A stretch of 64,000 bases of DNA from Caballeronia sp. Lep1P3 (GTDB lineage: Bacteria > Pseudomonadota > Gammaproteobacteria > Burkholderiales > Burkholderiaceae). Below, in pieces: positions 17,342-29,132 of the stretch. The stretch's first letter is position 1, and each line of letters starts with the position of its first letter. Both the position numbers and the translations under genes were made by a program. Location of the stretch: assembly GCF_022879595.1 (NCBI RefSeq), contig NZ_CP084267.1:558001-622000 (forward strand), in the 5' to 3' direction. The notes under the pieces are model-generated. The model was given only the letters and a program-made list of their open reading frames with translations. It made no database searches and had not been told where the DNA came from.

Positions 17342-18649
17342 CTATTTTTTCCTGAGGTAACGATCGAGCAGGATGGTCGCCGTGCCGCCGTGCAGCAGCA
17401 CGGACAACACGATCGTCCCCAGAATGATCGGCGAAAGGGAACTGACCGTCGCGCTCCCGGCCCTTTCGAGCGAGAACAACAGGTAATAGAACGCGCCGAC
17501 GCCGCGCAACCCGAGCCACCCCGACAGAAACCGCTGATGGCGATCCAGCGACGAGCCGACGAGCGAAAGACTGCTGCCGAGCGGCCGTGCGATGAAAAAC
17601 AGGAACAGCGCGGGCCAGATGACGTCCCAGTGAAGCAGCGCTCGCCAGTGCGCCGACACCACGCTCCCGATGAGGACCATCAGGCCCAGCTCGATGAATC
17701 GCTCCATTTCGACGGAGAATCCCATCATCGTCTCGGCGATATAGGCGTGGGCGAGTTCCGGGTCCGTGGCCGCTTCCTTGCGCTCGCCACGTTCGACGGA
17801 TTCGAGCACTTCGTTCGGCGGCTTCTCTCCGGTCGCCTTCATCTCCTGCCGCCGCAGCGCGACGCCGGCGGCGAACACGGCGAGAAAGGCATAGCCGTCG
17901 ACGACGAGCGTCGCGCCGTAGGCGAGCGCCATGACGCCGAGCGCGAGGAATCCTTCGAGGCCGAGCGCGTGATCGTAGCGCGTGCGCAACCGGGTGACGA
18001 ACACGACGATAGCCGTGCCCAGCGCCCATCCGATGACGATCGAACTGCCCAGCCCCCACGCAATCGCAAGGCCGAACGTCCATGGATTGTCGCTGCCGAG
18101 GCTCGGAACGCCGCACAGCGCGAGCGCGATGTAGATCATCGGAGCGGCCGCGCCGTCATTGATTCCGCCTTCCGATGACAACGCGAATCGCAGCGGCTCG
18201 TCGTCGCCTGCTTCCTCCACGCGCAGTTCGTTTGCGAGCACGGGATCGGTGGGCGCGAGCGCCGAGGCGAGAAGCAGCGCCGGGCCTGCCGCGAGGCCCA
18301 GGCCCCAGTGCGCGGCGGCGTACATGATCGCGATGGTGATGAGCATCGCCGGACCGGCGAGGCGCAGCGTCAGTCTCCAGAGCGGATTCGACAGTTCGAT
18401 CCGAAGATACATGCCGATCGCGAACAGGGAGACGACGAGACCCGCTTCGGTCAGCGTGCGCAGCAGCCGGGCGTGGCCTTCGAGGTCGATGGTCAACAGG
18501 CCGGTGCACGCGGGGCCGAGCACGAAACCGACGACGAGGTAGACCATCGCGCCTGTCATCGGCAATCGCTCGACGATCTTTCTTCCGATCGCCATCAAAA
18601 CGAGCAGCGCCCCGACAATCAGGAACCAGACGCCTTCGATCGTCAACAC
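17342..18649 (-). CDS. Cation:proton antiporter (CPA/NhaP-like)
   Basis: 435 aa inner-membrane antiporter with roughly a dozen hydrophobic segments. The motif ALAPTDPVLANEL is the ion-binding Asp-containing signature of the Na+/H+ (NhaP/CPA1) family, and SEGGINDGAAAPM is the second conserved motif. There is no C-terminal TrkA-N regulatory domain. Likely role is Na+ or K+ export for pH or salt homeostasis. Separate from its neighbours. Confidence 0.87.
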   Translation of the reverse strand: MLTIEGVWFLIVGALLVLMAIGRKIVERLPMTGAMVYLVVGFVLGPACTGLLTIDLEGHARLLRTLTEAGLVVSLFAIGMYLRIELSNPLWRLTLRLAGPAMLITIAIMYAAAHWGLGLAAGPALLLASALAPTDPVLANELRVEEAGDDEPLRFALSSEGGINDGAAAPMIYIALALCGVPSLGSDNPWTFGLAIAWGLGSSIVIGWALGTAIVVFVTRLRTRYDHALGLEGFLALGVMALAYGATLVVDGYAFLAVFAAGVALRRQEMKATGEKPPNEVLESVERGERKEAATDPELAHAYIAETMMGFSVEMERFIELGLMVLIGSVVSAHWRALLHWDVIWPALFLFFIARPLGSSLSLVGSSLDRHQRFLSGWLGLRGVGAFYYLLFSLERAGSATVSSLSPIILGTIVLSVLLHGGTATILLDRYLRKK

Positions 18650-18703
18650 GGCCTCCTGTGGTCAGGGGCGCCGCATGCGCGTCCCTCTTTCGGACTCGCG
18701 CGG

Positions 18704-18997
18704 CTAAAAGGTCCCGTCAGCCGTTGATTCCGACGGCCTGGCGACGGCTGATTCCGAACAGGCTACGTTGCAAAGCATCGCTTCCAGCCGGGCGAGCGCC
18801 AAAAAGGGGCGTCGCAGCACGGCGAGCGAGCGCGCCACCGCAAGGTCGGTCTGTCGCGCGAGATCCAGGCGGCAGAACGGCTCGGCCACGTCACACAGTT
18901 CCAGAATCCGGTCTCTGTCTACATTATGTGAACCGGGTTCCAGTTCCTCTCTGCAGTGGCGCAGGCTGCTTATGAGATCGAATACGCTGGCTTGCAT
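18704..18997 (-). CDS. Small hypothetical protein
   Basis: 97 aa, no family recognised. Residues 1-75 look like a genuine helical protein (VFDLISSLRHCREELEPG, RDRILELCDVAEPFCRLDLA, RRPFLALARLEAMLCNVA) with three to four cysteines. It is upstream of, and divergent from, the molybdenum oxidoreductase operon. The last 20 residues look low-complexity. The opposite strand frame is weaker. Confidence 0.5.
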   Translation of the reverse strand: MQASVFDLISSLRHCREELEPGSHNVDRDRILELCDVAEPFCRLDLARQTDLAVARSLAVLRRPFLALARLEAMLCNVACSESAVARPSESTADGTF

Positions 18998-19148
18998 GGC
19001 ACTCCCCGACGGTTTCGCGCGTGCTACCCGTCATCGGGCAAGCGGCTATGGATGTCTCACCAGCAATAAGACGGCCCGCCATGCCGCGTGGACCTTGCTC
19101 GCAAGGCACGCGGCATGCTCGGAACCGGGATTCCCGTATGGAGATCCC

Positions 19149-19706
19149 ATGAATACCCCAACGACCGCGACGGCGCTGGACGTAGACGCGCCGCACGCGC
19201 AGCACGTCGCCTGCACGCTGAGAATCAATGGCGAAGCACGTACTTTCGACATCGAGCCGTGGACGACACTGCTCGACCTTTTGCGCGAGCACTGCCAGCT
19301 CACCGGCACGAAGAAGGGCTGCGACCACGGACAATGCGGCGCGTGCACCGCGCTTGTCGATGGCCAGCGCATCAATACATGTCTCGCGCTTGCCGTTTCG
19401 TACGACGGCGCGGCCATCACGACCATCGAAGGACTCGCGAGCGGCGACACGCTGCATCCGATGCAGCAGGCGTTCATCGACTGCGACGCGTTCCAGTGCG
19501 GCTACTGTACGCCGGGGCAAATCTGCTCGGCCGTCGGCATGCTCTCGGAAGGCCATGCCCGCGACGCCGCCGAGGTGCGCGAGGCGATGAGCGGCAACGT
19601 CTGTCGCTGCGGCGCGTATCCGAACATCGTGCGGGCGATTCTGCATGCGTCTCGCGCGGACGGCGCCGGTGAGACCGCCGTCGAGAACGCGGAGGCGCGC
19701 CCATGA
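19149..19706 (+). CDS. Aldehyde oxidoreductase iron-sulfur subunit, PaoA/YagT-like
   Basis: About 185 aa small subunit of a xanthine-oxidase-family molybdoenzyme. It binds two [2Fe-2S] clusters: the plant-type cluster at [16 protein letters not shown] (with a later Cys in INTCLAL) and the helical cluster at QCGYCTPGQ plus GNVCRCGAY. The ATG at 19149 gives the family length; longer readings upstream are not protein-like. E. coli PaoA has a Tat leader, which is not evident here, suggesting a cytoplasmic complex. Overlaps the next gene by 4 bp. Confidence 0.92.
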   Translation: MNTPTTATALDVDAPHAQHVACTLRINGEARTFDIEPWTTLLDLLREHCQLTGTKKGCDHGQCGACTALVDGQRINTCLALAVSYDGAAITTIEGLASGDTLHPMQQAFIDCDAFQCGYCTPGQICSAVGMLSEGHARDAAEVREAMSGNVCRCGAYPNIVRAILHASRADGAGETAVENAEARP

Positions 19707-20713
19707 ACCGGTTCTCCTACACGCGCGCGAACGATGTGTCCGCGGCGCTCGAAGCGCACCGCGCGCCATCGGCGGCGTTCCTCGCGGGCGGCACCAATCT
19801 CGTCGATCTCATCAAGGAAGGCGTTGCGCGCCCCGATACGCTCGTCGACATTCGCCGCCTGCCGATGACCGGCATTACGCCGACCGCCGACGGCGGCATC
19901 GAAATCGGCGCGCTCGCCACGAATAGCGCCGTGGCCTACGACGAACGCATTCAGTCGCGCTATCCGCTGTTGTCGAAGGCGATACTGGCGGGCGCATCGG
20001 CGCAGATTCGCAATGTCGCGACCGTGGGCGGCAACATGCTGCAACGCACGCGCTGTCACTATTTCTACGACACCGCGACGCCCTGCAACAAGCGCCAGCC
20101 CGGCAGCGGCTGCGGCGCGATGGATGGCGTGAACCGCATCCATGCCATCCTCGGCGCGAGCGAGCATTGCATCGCCGTTCATCCGTCGGACATGTGCGTG
20201 GCGCTCGCGGCGCTCGACGCGTCCGTGCGCGTGAGAGGCGACGAAGGCGAGCGCGTCGTGCCTTTCGACGCGTTTCACCGGCTTCCCGGCGATACGCCGC
20301 ACATCGACACGAACCTGCGCGACGACGAGATGATCGTCGCGGTCACGTTGCCCGCCGATGGCTTCGCGGACCATCACGCCTACGTGAAAGTGCGCGACCG
20401 GGCGTCGTATGCGTTCGCGCTGGTGTCGGTGGCGCTCGCGCTCGAGCTCGATGGCCGGCGCATCGAAGAGGTGCGCTGCGCGCTCGGCGGCGTGGCGCAC
20501 AAACCGTGGCGCAACCGCGACGCCGAAGCCGCGTTGCGCGGCAAGACACTCGATGCCGCGACGGTGCGCGATTTCGCGAGCGCGATGGTGCGCGACGCAC
20601 GCGGGCTGCCCGGCAACGCATTCAAGATCGAACTGACCGCGCGCGCCATCGAGCGCGCTTTCGAGCAGGCATCGGGCATCAGCCTCGCCGCCAGAGAGGA
20701 CGACGCATCATGA
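19703..20713 (+). CDS. Aldehyde oxidoreductase FAD subunit, PaoB/YagS-like
   Basis: 336 aa FAD-binding subunit of the molybdoenzyme, passing electrons from the iron-sulfur subunit. The FAD motif is [12 protein letters not shown] and later [14 protein letters not shown] cysteine insert ([20 protein letters not shown], then C) matches the extra [4Fe-4S] site known in PaoB. It overlaps both neighbours by ATGA, typical of a stoichiometric complex. Confidence 0.93.
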   Translation: MNRFSYTRANDVSAALEAHRAPSAAFLAGGTNLVDLIKEGVARPDTLVDIRRLPMTGITPTADGGIEIGALATNSAVAYDERIQSRYPLLSKAILAGASAQIRNVATVGGNMLQRTRCHYFYDTATPCNKRQPGSGCGAMDGVNRIHAILGASEHCIAVHPSDMCVALAALDASVRVRGDEGERVVPFDAFHRLPGDTPHIDTNLRDDEMIVAVTLPADGFADHHAYVKVRDRASYAFALVSVALALELDGRRIEEVRCALGGVAHKPWRNRDAEAALRGKTLDAATVRDFASAMVRDARGLPGNAFKIELTARAIERAFEQASGISLAAREDDAS

Positions 20714-22974
20714 ATTTTCCGAACGAGCTGGAACGCATCGCGCAGCAGGGCGCGCCGTTCAGCGGCAAGCCCGTCAACCGCGTCGACGGCAGAAAGAAGG
20801 TGACGGGCGAGGCGCGCTATGCAGGCGAATTCTTCGCGGATGCGATGAGCTACGGCTTCGTGCTTCCGAGCCGCATCGCGAGCGGGCGCATCGTGTCGAT
20901 CGAATCGCGGCGCGCGCTCGAATTGCCGGGCGTGCTCATGGTGCTCACGCACGAGAACCGGCCCGAGCTGCCGCTGCAGGACGCCGCGTGGAAAGACCAG
21001 TCCGCGCCGGGCGGCATGCCGTTTCGTCCGCTGTGGGACGACCGCATCTGGTACAGCGGCCAGCCGGTCGCGCTCGTTGTCGCGGAAAGTCATGAACTGG
21101 CGCGTCATGCCGCATCGCTGATCGAAGTCACCTACGAGCGCACGAGCCACCGCACGGATTTGCGCGAGGCGGAGCCCGACAGTTATCCGCCGTCGACCGA
21201 AAAGGGCGGCTTCGAGCCACCGCCCCCGCCGCGCGGTGATGCCGACGGCGCGCTTGCCGCAGCCGCCGTGAAGATCGACTGCCGCTATTCGACGCCGGCC
21301 GAGTATCACAACCCGATCGAGTTGCACGGCTGCACGGTCATTCCCGAGCCGTCCGGCAAGTTCACCGTCTATGAAAAGACGCAGGGCGTGCTCAACACCA
21401 AGGCGTATCTGACGAAACTCTTCGGCTTCGACGACGACACGCTCGAAGTGATCTCGCCGTTCGTCGGCGGCGCGTTCGGCTCCGGGCTGCGTCCGCAATA
21501 CCATCTGCCGCTTGCGGTCATGGCCGCGCGCGATCTGAAGCGGCCCGTGCGCGTGGTGTTGACGCGGCAGCAGATGTTCACCTTCGCGCATCGGCCGATG
21601 AGTCTGCAACGCGTCGCGCTTGCCGCGAACCGCGATGGCAGGCTCGAAGCGGTCATCCACGAGGCAGTGTCCGAGACATCGCAATACGAGGACTACTGCG
21701 ACGTCATGGTGAACTGGGCCGGACAGCTTTACGCGTGCGACAACGTGCGGATGGACTACAAGGTGAGCAAGCTCGATGTGCCGACGCCCGCGGACATGCG
21801 CGCGCCGGGCGCGGCGCAGGGGCTTTTTCCGCTGGAAATGGCGATGGACGAACTCGCCGAGGCGCTCGGCATGGACCCGCTGAAGCTGCGCCTCGTCAAC
21901 TACGCGGAGCGCGACGGGAACAAGAACCTGCCGTTTTCGAGCAAGGCGCTGCGGCAGTGCTTCGAAGAGGGCGCCGCGCGCTTCGGCTGGGACAAGCGCC
22001 CGCTCGCGCCGCGTTCGATGCGCGATGGCAACGAGCTGGTCGGCTGGGGCATGGCGACGGGCATCTGGGACGCGATGCAGAACGAGGCGTCCGCGCTCGC
22101 GGAAATCGGGGCGGACGGACGTGTCGTCGTGGCGAGCGCCACGGCGGACATCGGCACCGGCACCTACACGGTGATGACGCAGCTTGCCGCCGATGCGCTC
22201 GGCGTGCCGCTCGAGAACGTCGATTTTCGTCTGGGCGATAGCCGTCTGCCGAAGGCGCCGCTCGAAGGCGGATCGTGGACGGTGTCGTCGGTCGGCAGCG
22301 CGGTGCATGCGGCGTGTACGCGCTTGCGCGGGAAGCTCGCGACGCTCGCGATCGAACACGGCGGCGATGCGTTCGCCCGCGCGCAGCCGGACGCGGTGCG
22401 GCTCGATGGCGAATACGTCGCATGCGGGGAAGGCAACGCGCCACGCTTGCCGCTGCGGGAACTGTTGACGCGCGCGGGCCTCGACACGCTCGATGCGCAG
22501 ATTACCGTGACGCCGCACGACAAGCAGCAGTCGTATTCGATCGGCACGCACTCGGCGGTGTTCGTCGAAGCGCGCGTCGATGCCGCGCTCGGGACCGTGC
22601 GTGTCACGCGTGTGGTCAGCGCGGTGGCGGCAGGGCGTATCGTCAATCCGAAGACGGCGGCGAGTCAGGTATCGGGCGGCGTGGTGTGGGGCATCAGCAT
22701 GGCGCTGCACGAACACGGACAGTTCGATCACGAGCTCGGCCGGCAGATGAATCACAACCTGTCGGAGTATCACGTTCCGGTGAACGCGGACATACACGAC
22801 ATCGACGTGCTCTTCGTCGACGAGCATGACGACATCGTCAATCCGCTTGGCGCGAAGGGCGTCGGAGAGATCGGCGTGGTCGGCGTGGCGGCGGCTGTCG
22901 CCAACGCGATCTGGCACGCGACGGGCAAGCGCGTGCGGGATTTGCCGATCACGCTCGACACACTGTTCGCGTGA
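20710..22974 (+). CDS. Aldehyde oxidoreductase molybdopterin subunit, PaoC/YagR-like
   Basis: 754 aa catalytic subunit binding the molybdenum cofactor (cytosine dinucleotide form in PaoC). It oxidises aromatic or aliphatic aldehydes to acids. Recognisable regions are [32 protein letters not shown] and [10 protein letters not shown], with the catalytic Glu in GVGEIGVVG near the C-terminus. Length is close to PaoC (732 aa). The cofactor-insertion chaperone (PaoD/XdhC type) that normally follows is not in the window. Confidence 0.93.
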   Translation: MNFPNELERIAQQGAPFSGKPVNRVDGRKKVTGEARYAGEFFADAMSYGFVLPSRIASGRIVSIESRRALELPGVLMVLTHENRPELPLQDAAWKDQSAPGGMPFRPLWDDRIWYSGQPVALVVAESHELARHAASLIEVTYERTSHRTDLREAEPDSYPPSTEKGGFEPPPPPRGDADGALAAAAVKIDCRYSTPAEYHNPIELHGCTVIPEPSGKFTVYEKTQGVLNTKAYLTKLFGFDDDTLEVISPFVGGAFGSGLRPQYHLPLAVMAARDLKRPVRVVLTRQQMFTFAHRPMSLQRVALAANRDGRLEAVIHEAVSETSQYEDYCDVMVNWAGQLYACDNVRMDYKVSKLDVPTPADMRAPGAAQGLFPLEMAMDELAEALGMDPLKLRLVNYAERDGNKNLPFSSKALRQCFEEGAARFGWDKRPLAPRSMRDGNELVGWGMATGIWDAMQNEASALAEIGADGRVVVASATADIGTGTYTVMTQLAADALGVPLENVDFRLGDSRLPKAPLEGGSWTVSSVGSAVHAACTRLRGKLATLAIEHGGDAFARAQPDAVRLDGEYVACGEGNAPRLPLRELLTRAGLDTLDAQITVTPHDKQQSYSIGTHSAVFVEARVDAALGTVRVTRVVSAVAAGRIVNPKTAASQVSGGVVWGISMALHEHGQFDHELGRQMNHNLSEYHVPVNADIHDIDVLFVDEHDDIVNPLGAKGVGEIGVVGVAAAVANAIWHATGKRVRDLPITLDTLFA

Positions 22975-23051
22975 GGGCGCTGTATGTTTTCGCGGGGGCG
23001 TCGTGCTCGCGCCGCCTCCATCAGTAGCAGCCAGCCCGCAGGGAGCGTTCG

Positions 23052-23891
23052 ATGAAGCCGATTTGTAAGGCGTGCGGCACGCAATATCCCGAGGGCGAAC
23101 CGCCGCGCGCCTGCGTGATTTGCGATGACGTCCGTCAGTACGTGCCGCCCTCGGGGCAGCAGTGGACGACGCTCGATACGCTTCAAGGAGGCCATACGAA
23201 CGGCTGGCGCGCATTGAAAGACGATCTGTTCGAGATTCGCACGGAGCCGGCGGTCGGCATCGGACAGCGGGCGCTCCTCGCGCGCACGCCGCATGGCAAC
23301 GTGCTATGGGACTGCATCACCTTGCTGGATGACGCGACGCGGGAAATCATCCGCGCGCTCGGCGGGTTGAAGGCGATCGCGATCTCGCATCCGCATTACT
23401 ACTCGACGATGACCGAGTGGGCGCGCGCGTTCGGTTGTCCAGTATGGATTCACGAGGCTGACAGGCAGTGGATCGTGTCCCCCGGCGATGCGGTGCAACT
23501 CTGGTCGGGGGATACGTTGCCGCTCACGGATGACATGACCCTCGTGCGGCTCGGCGGTCATTTCGCCGGCGGCGCCGTGCTGCACTGGGGATCGGGGGCC
23601 GGCACGCTCCTTTCCGGCGACATCCTCCAGGTGACGCCCGACCGGTCGCACGTGTCGTTCATGTTCAGCTATCCGAATTACCTGCCGCTGTCGGCATCGA
23701 AGGTCCGGGCGATGGCCGCGCTTCTGGAACCTTTCGAGTACGAGAGCGTATACGGCAGCTTCCGCCATGCGCAGATCGAAGCCGATGGCAAAGCCGCCGT
23801 GGCTGCGTCGGTGGATCGTTATATCGAACTGCTGGAAGACCGGTTCCCGGACCCGGCGCGCGCGGACGGAGGCGAGCCGGCCCGCAGTTGA
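23052..23891 (+). CDS. MBL-fold metallo-hydrolase with N-terminal zinc-ribbon
   Basis: 279 aa. The first 30 residues carry two CxxC pairs (ICKACGTQYPEG and ACVICDD), a rubredoxin/zinc-ribbon-like knuckle. The remainder is a metallo-beta-lactamase fold (NVLWDCITLLD, LGGHFAGGAVLHW, TLLSGDILQV). The first metal motif reads SHPHYYS where HxHxDH is usual, so one metal site lacks its Asp and His. It lies 77 bp after the molybdoenzyme operon and may be co-transcribed. The function is unknown; possibly a mononuclear enzyme or a binding protein. Confidence 0.82.
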   Translation: MKPICKACGTQYPEGEPPRACVICDDVRQYVPPSGQQWTTLDTLQGGHTNGWRALKDDLFEIRTEPAVGIGQRALLARTPHGNVLWDCITLLDDATREIIRALGGLKAIAISHPHYYSTMTEWARAFGCPVWIHEADRQWIVSPGDAVQLWSGDTLPLTDDMTLVRLGGHFAGGAVLHWGSGAGTLLSGDILQVTPDRSHVSFMFSYPNYLPLSASKVRAMAALLEPFEYESVYGSFRHAQIEADGKAAVAASVDRYIELLEDRFPDPARADGGEPARS

Positions 23892-23901
23892 CGGCGATGC
23901 C

Positions 23902-25818
<1,917 letters not shown>

Positions 25819-26046
25819 CGTTTTTCCAGCGGCAGAAGTGTAGAGCGATTGTCCGGTTCTCCCGCAAGATCGGTTCCTCGTGCATCGCGATGCCGATAGA
25901 ACATCATCGCGATTCGCCCGTGATGAAAAGCACCCGGTCCGGCTCGCCGTCAGGCATCTCGCAGCGAGGCGTGCGTTCCGGGACGCGGCGCGGCACGAGC
26001 CATGCTGCGCGCTAAATTCCGTGGGAACCGCATAGACAGTGGCGAC

Positions 26047-27237
26047 ATGCGCAACAAACCTTCGTCCGCAAGAGCAAAGCAGGATTTCATCGGCCTCGGT
26101 GATTACATCCGTGCCGAAGTCGACAGCATCGTCGATGAGTTCGCCGAATTCGCGCAGACTCACATCGAGAGCGCGAAACGGCTTCCCGCGGAGGAGTTGC
26201 GCGATACAGCGGCCTCCTTGCTGAACAACATTGCCGACGACATGGAGTCGTCCCAGAGCGACTCCGATCGATCGGAAAAAAGCCGCGGAGATACGCCGAA
26301 CAATTCGCCCGCGCTGGTCGAGGACGCGAAAAGTCACGCGCGGGACCGTCTCGGCTCCAGCTTCTCGTTGATGGAAATGGTGTCCGAGTATCGGGCGCTT
26401 CGGGCGAACGTGGTCCGACGCTGGCGAGACGCCGCCGTGGGCGACCCCGCAACGGCGATCGAAGATGTGATCCGCTTTGACGAAGCCATCGACCAGGCGC
26501 TCATGGAATCCATTCAGTGGTACGCGTCTCGCACGGATCGCGCCCGTGAACTGATGGCCGGCATGATCGCGCACGATCTGCGAAACCCGCTCGGCGCGAT
26601 CATGATGTCGGCCAATTATCTGCTGCGCAGCGAATCCATCGGCGGACCGGAGATGAAGGCCGCCGCGAGAGTGCTGGGCAGCGCATCGGCGATGGAGAAG
26701 ATGGTCGCCGACCTCCTCGATTTCGCGCAGGTCCGCATGGGAGGACATCTGTCGATCTCGCGCGCGAAGACGTCCATGCGCAAAACGTGTAACGACGCCG
26801 TCGGCGAACTGCGCGCATATCACCCGGACAGGGCGATCGAACTCAATGTCAGCGACGAGCTCGAAGGCGACTGGGACGGCGATCGCGTGAGACAGGTCAT
26901 ATCGAATCTCGTGGCAAACGCGCTGAAACATGGCGCGGCGGATTCTCCGGTCGCCGTCAGCGCTTCGGAAGACGGTCTTAACGTAAGACTCGACGTGCAC
27001 AACCTGGGCGAACCGATCGCCGCCGATCACCTGAAGGATATTTTCGACCCGCTCAAACGCTTCCCGAAGAACGCGCAGAACAGGCAGTCCAATCATGGGA
27101 TCGGCCTCGGGCTTTTCATCGTCAAGGAGATTGCCGAGGCTCACCACGGCTCGGTGGATGTGTCGTCCACGCGAGAGGCCGGCACGACTTTCAGCGTGAA
27201 GTTACCGATCGCCCAGCCCGGCAGCCGGAAGAAATAG
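26047..27237 (+). CDS. Soluble sensor histidine kinase, RsbRD-like N-terminus
   Basis: 396 aa. Residues about 15-165 are helical with an RsbRD-type sensor pattern (DYIRAEVDSIVDEF, VSEYRALRANVVRRW, FDEAIDQALMES). HisKA follows with H in MIAHDLRNPLGA, then a HATPase domain (SNLVANALKHG, GIGLGLFIVKEIAE). No membrane segment and no receiver. Divergent from the hybrid kinase with about 230 bp between them, so the two may act in one phosphorelay. An earlier ATG at 26002 is possible; neither has a strong ribosome site. Confidence 0.88.
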   Translation: MRNKPSSARAKQDFIGLGDYIRAEVDSIVDEFAEFAQTHIESAKRLPAEELRDTAASLLNNIADDMESSQSDSDRSEKSRGDTPNNSPALVEDAKSHARDRLGSSFSLMEMVSEYRALRANVVRRWRDAAVGDPATAIEDVIRFDEAIDQALMESIQWYASRTDRARELMAGMIAHDLRNPLGAIMMSANYLLRSESIGGPEMKAAARVLGSASAMEKMVADLLDFAQVRMGGHLSISRAKTSMRKTCNDAVGELRAYHPDRAIELNVSDELEGDWDGDRVRQVISNLVANALKHGAADSPVAVSASEDGLNVRLDVHNLGEPIAADHLKDIFDPLKRFPKNAQNRQSNHGIGLGLFIVKEIAEAHHGSVDVSSTREAGTTFSVKLPIAQPGSRKK

Positions 27238-27324
27238 CACGGCGGCAGGGCATCGAGTGCGTGGGCGATCGCCTGGAATCGCCCAAAATCACGCAGAATT
27301 CACGCTTTGCATCCGGATCGCCCC

Positions 27325-27906
27325 ATGACTCAATTCCTTCCCGTCGCGCTCGAACACGCGAGCCGGCTCATCAATCACGGCCCGACCGTGCTCGTCACGA
27401 GCGCGCATGGCGAGCGCCGCAACGTGATGGCCGCTGCATGGTCGATGCCCGTCGAGTTCACGCCGCCGCGCATCGCGGTCGTCATCGACAAGAACACGTA
27501 CACGCGCGAGCTGGTCGCCGCGAGCGGGCGGCTCGGCATCTGCGTGCCGGGCGCGGCGCTGGTCGACCTGACTTACGCGGTCGGCACGACGAGCGGCCGC
27601 GACACCGACAAATTCGACGCTTTCGGGATTCAATCGCTGCAAGGCCCGGTGCTCGGCGTGCCGCTCATCGAAGCGGGCTGCGCGGCGTGGCTCGAGTGCC
27701 GGCTCATCAGCGAGCCGCACACCGAAGACGCCTACGACACCTGCTTCGCCGAGGTCGTCGCGGCGGCTGCCGATCCGCGCGTGTTCGCGGACGGACACTG
27801 GAACGTGGATGCGTCGAACGTCGACTTGCACACGATTCATCATCTCGGCGCGGGCAAGTTCGTGCGCGCGTCGGGGATGCAGCAGGCGAAAGCCATCGGC
27901 CAGTAA
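27325..27906 (+). CDS. Flavin reductase family protein
   Basis: 193 aa FMN-binding split-barrel protein. Features: VTSAHGERRNVMAAAW, TPPRIAVVIDKNTYT, RLGICVPGAALVDL and the C-terminal VDLHTIHHLGAGKFV. Probably an NAD(P)H:flavin reductase or flavoredoxin-like protein; no oxygenase is next to it. The ATG at 27325 fits the family; an earlier TTG at 27307 is rejected. Single-gene unit. Confidence 0.87.
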   Translation: MTQFLPVALEHASRLINHGPTVLVTSAHGERRNVMAAAWSMPVEFTPPRIAVVIDKNTYTRELVAASGRLGICVPGAALVDLTYAVGTTSGRDTDKFDAFGIQSLQGPVLGVPLIEAGCAAWLECRLISEPHTEDAYDTCFAEVVAAAADPRVFADGHWNVDASNVDLHTIHHLGAGKFVRASGMQQAKAIGQ

Positions 27907-28033
27907 GAACGGCGGCCGCGCGCGATTATCCACGAATCGTGCAGAATCGCTTAACCTGAACGCTGTCGCCGACGCGCATTCGGGTCTATAGAATGGCTCG
28001 CGTCAACGCTCACAGGACAGGAGACACCTTGCA

Positions 28034-29098
28034 ATGACGAAGACCTATCGCATCGCCGTGATTCCCGGTGACGGCATCGGCGTGGAAGTGATGCCGGAAG
28101 GCTTGCGCGCCCTCGATGCAGTCGCCAAACGCTTCGATCTCTCGCTCGAATACGACCATATCGAATGGGCGAGTTGCGACTACTATCTCGCGCACGGCCA
28201 GATGATGCCGGACGACTGGAAGAGCCGTCTCGAACGTTGCGACGCCATTCTGTTCGGCGCGGTGGGATGGCCCGCCAAAGTGCCCGACCATATCTCGCTG
28301 TGGGGCTCGCTGCTGAAGTTCCGCCGCGAGTTCGACCAATACATCAACCTTCGGCCCGCGCGTCTTTTCGACGGCGTGCCTTCGCCGCTCGCGAACCGCA
28401 AGGCGGGCGACATCGACTTCATGATCGTGCGCGAAAACACCGAAGGCGAGTATTCGTCGGTCGGCGGCGTATCGTTCGAAGGCACCGAGCGCGAGTTCGT
28501 CTCGCAGACCTCCATCTTCACGCGCAAGGGCGCGGAGCGCGTGCTCAAGTTCGCGTTCGATCTCGCCCAGCGGCGCGAGAAAAAGCTGACGGTCGCGACC
28601 AAGAGCAACGGCATCTCGATCAGCATGCCGTGGTGGGACGCCCGCGCCGCGGAAATCGCCGGGCAGTATCCGGACGTGACGTGGGACAAGCAGCACATCG
28701 ATATCTTGTCCGCGCGTTTCGTGCTGAGCCCGGACCGCTTCGATGTAGTCGTCGCGACCAATCTCTTCGGCGACATTCTTTCGGACCTCGGCCCGGCGTG
28801 CACGGGCACGATCGGCATCGCGCCATCGGCCAACATGAATCCCGAGCGCGATTTTCCGTCGCTCTTCGAGCCGGTGCACGGCTCCGCGCCGGATATCGCG
28901 GGCAAGGGCATTGCCAATCCGGTCGCGATGATCTGGTCCGCCGCGATGATGCTGGAGTTCCTCGGCGAGCGCGAGGCGCACGACGCGATCCTCTCCGCCG
29001 TTACCGAAGTGCTGAAGGACGGGCCGCATACCGGCGATCTCGGCGGCAAGGCGAGCACGCAGGAAGTGGGCGAAGCGGTGGCAGCGCGCATCGGCTAA
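28034..29098 (+). CDS. Tartrate/D-malate dehydrogenase (decarboxylating), isocitrate-dehydrogenase family
   Basis: 354 aa NAD- and metal-dependent beta-decarboxylating dehydrogenase. Motifs: VIPGDGIGVEVMPEGL, FMIVRENTEGEYS (substrate arginine region), the metal-binding Asp segment LFGDILSDLGPA and FEPVHGSAPDIAGKG. The pattern matches tartrate dehydrogenase / DmlA rather than isopropylmalate dehydrogenase. Substrate range usually includes L-tartrate, D-malate and related 2-hydroxy acids. It is the first gene of a probable two-gene operon with the enoyl-CoA hydratase. Confidence 0.9.
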   Translation: MTKTYRIAVIPGDGIGVEVMPEGLRALDAVAKRFDLSLEYDHIEWASCDYYLAHGQMMPDDWKSRLERCDAILFGAVGWPAKVPDHISLWGSLLKFRREFDQYINLRPARLFDGVPSPLANRKAGDIDFMIVRENTEGEYSSVGGVSFEGTEREFVSQTSIFTRKGAERVLKFAFDLAQRREKKLTVATKSNGISISMPWWDARAAEIAGQYPDVTWDKQHIDILSARFVLSPDRFDVVVATNLFGDILSDLGPACTGTIGIAPSANMNPERDFPSLFEPVHGSAPDIAGKGIANPVAMIWSAAMMLEFLGEREAHDAILSAVTEVLKDGPHTGDLGGKASTQEVGEAVAARIG

Positions 29099-29132
29099 AG
29101 CCGCAAAAGAGACGGCATCAACGGGAGGAGCA

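Noticed and set aside
20380-23214. 944-codon open frame antisense to the molybdenum oxidoreductase genes
   Set aside because: Composition is typical of a high-GC antisense frame, whereas the plus-strand genes have full motifs.
25819-27147. Upstream extension of the hybrid kinase frame to about 1,081 residues
   Set aside because: The extra part lies antisense to the second kinase and shows no domain; the PAS region begins at the 25818 ATG with a ribosome site.
27263-27284. GGGCGAT/ATCGCCC hairpin after the RsbRD-type kinase
   Set aside because: A 7-bp stem followed only by AAAATC; too weak to call a terminator.
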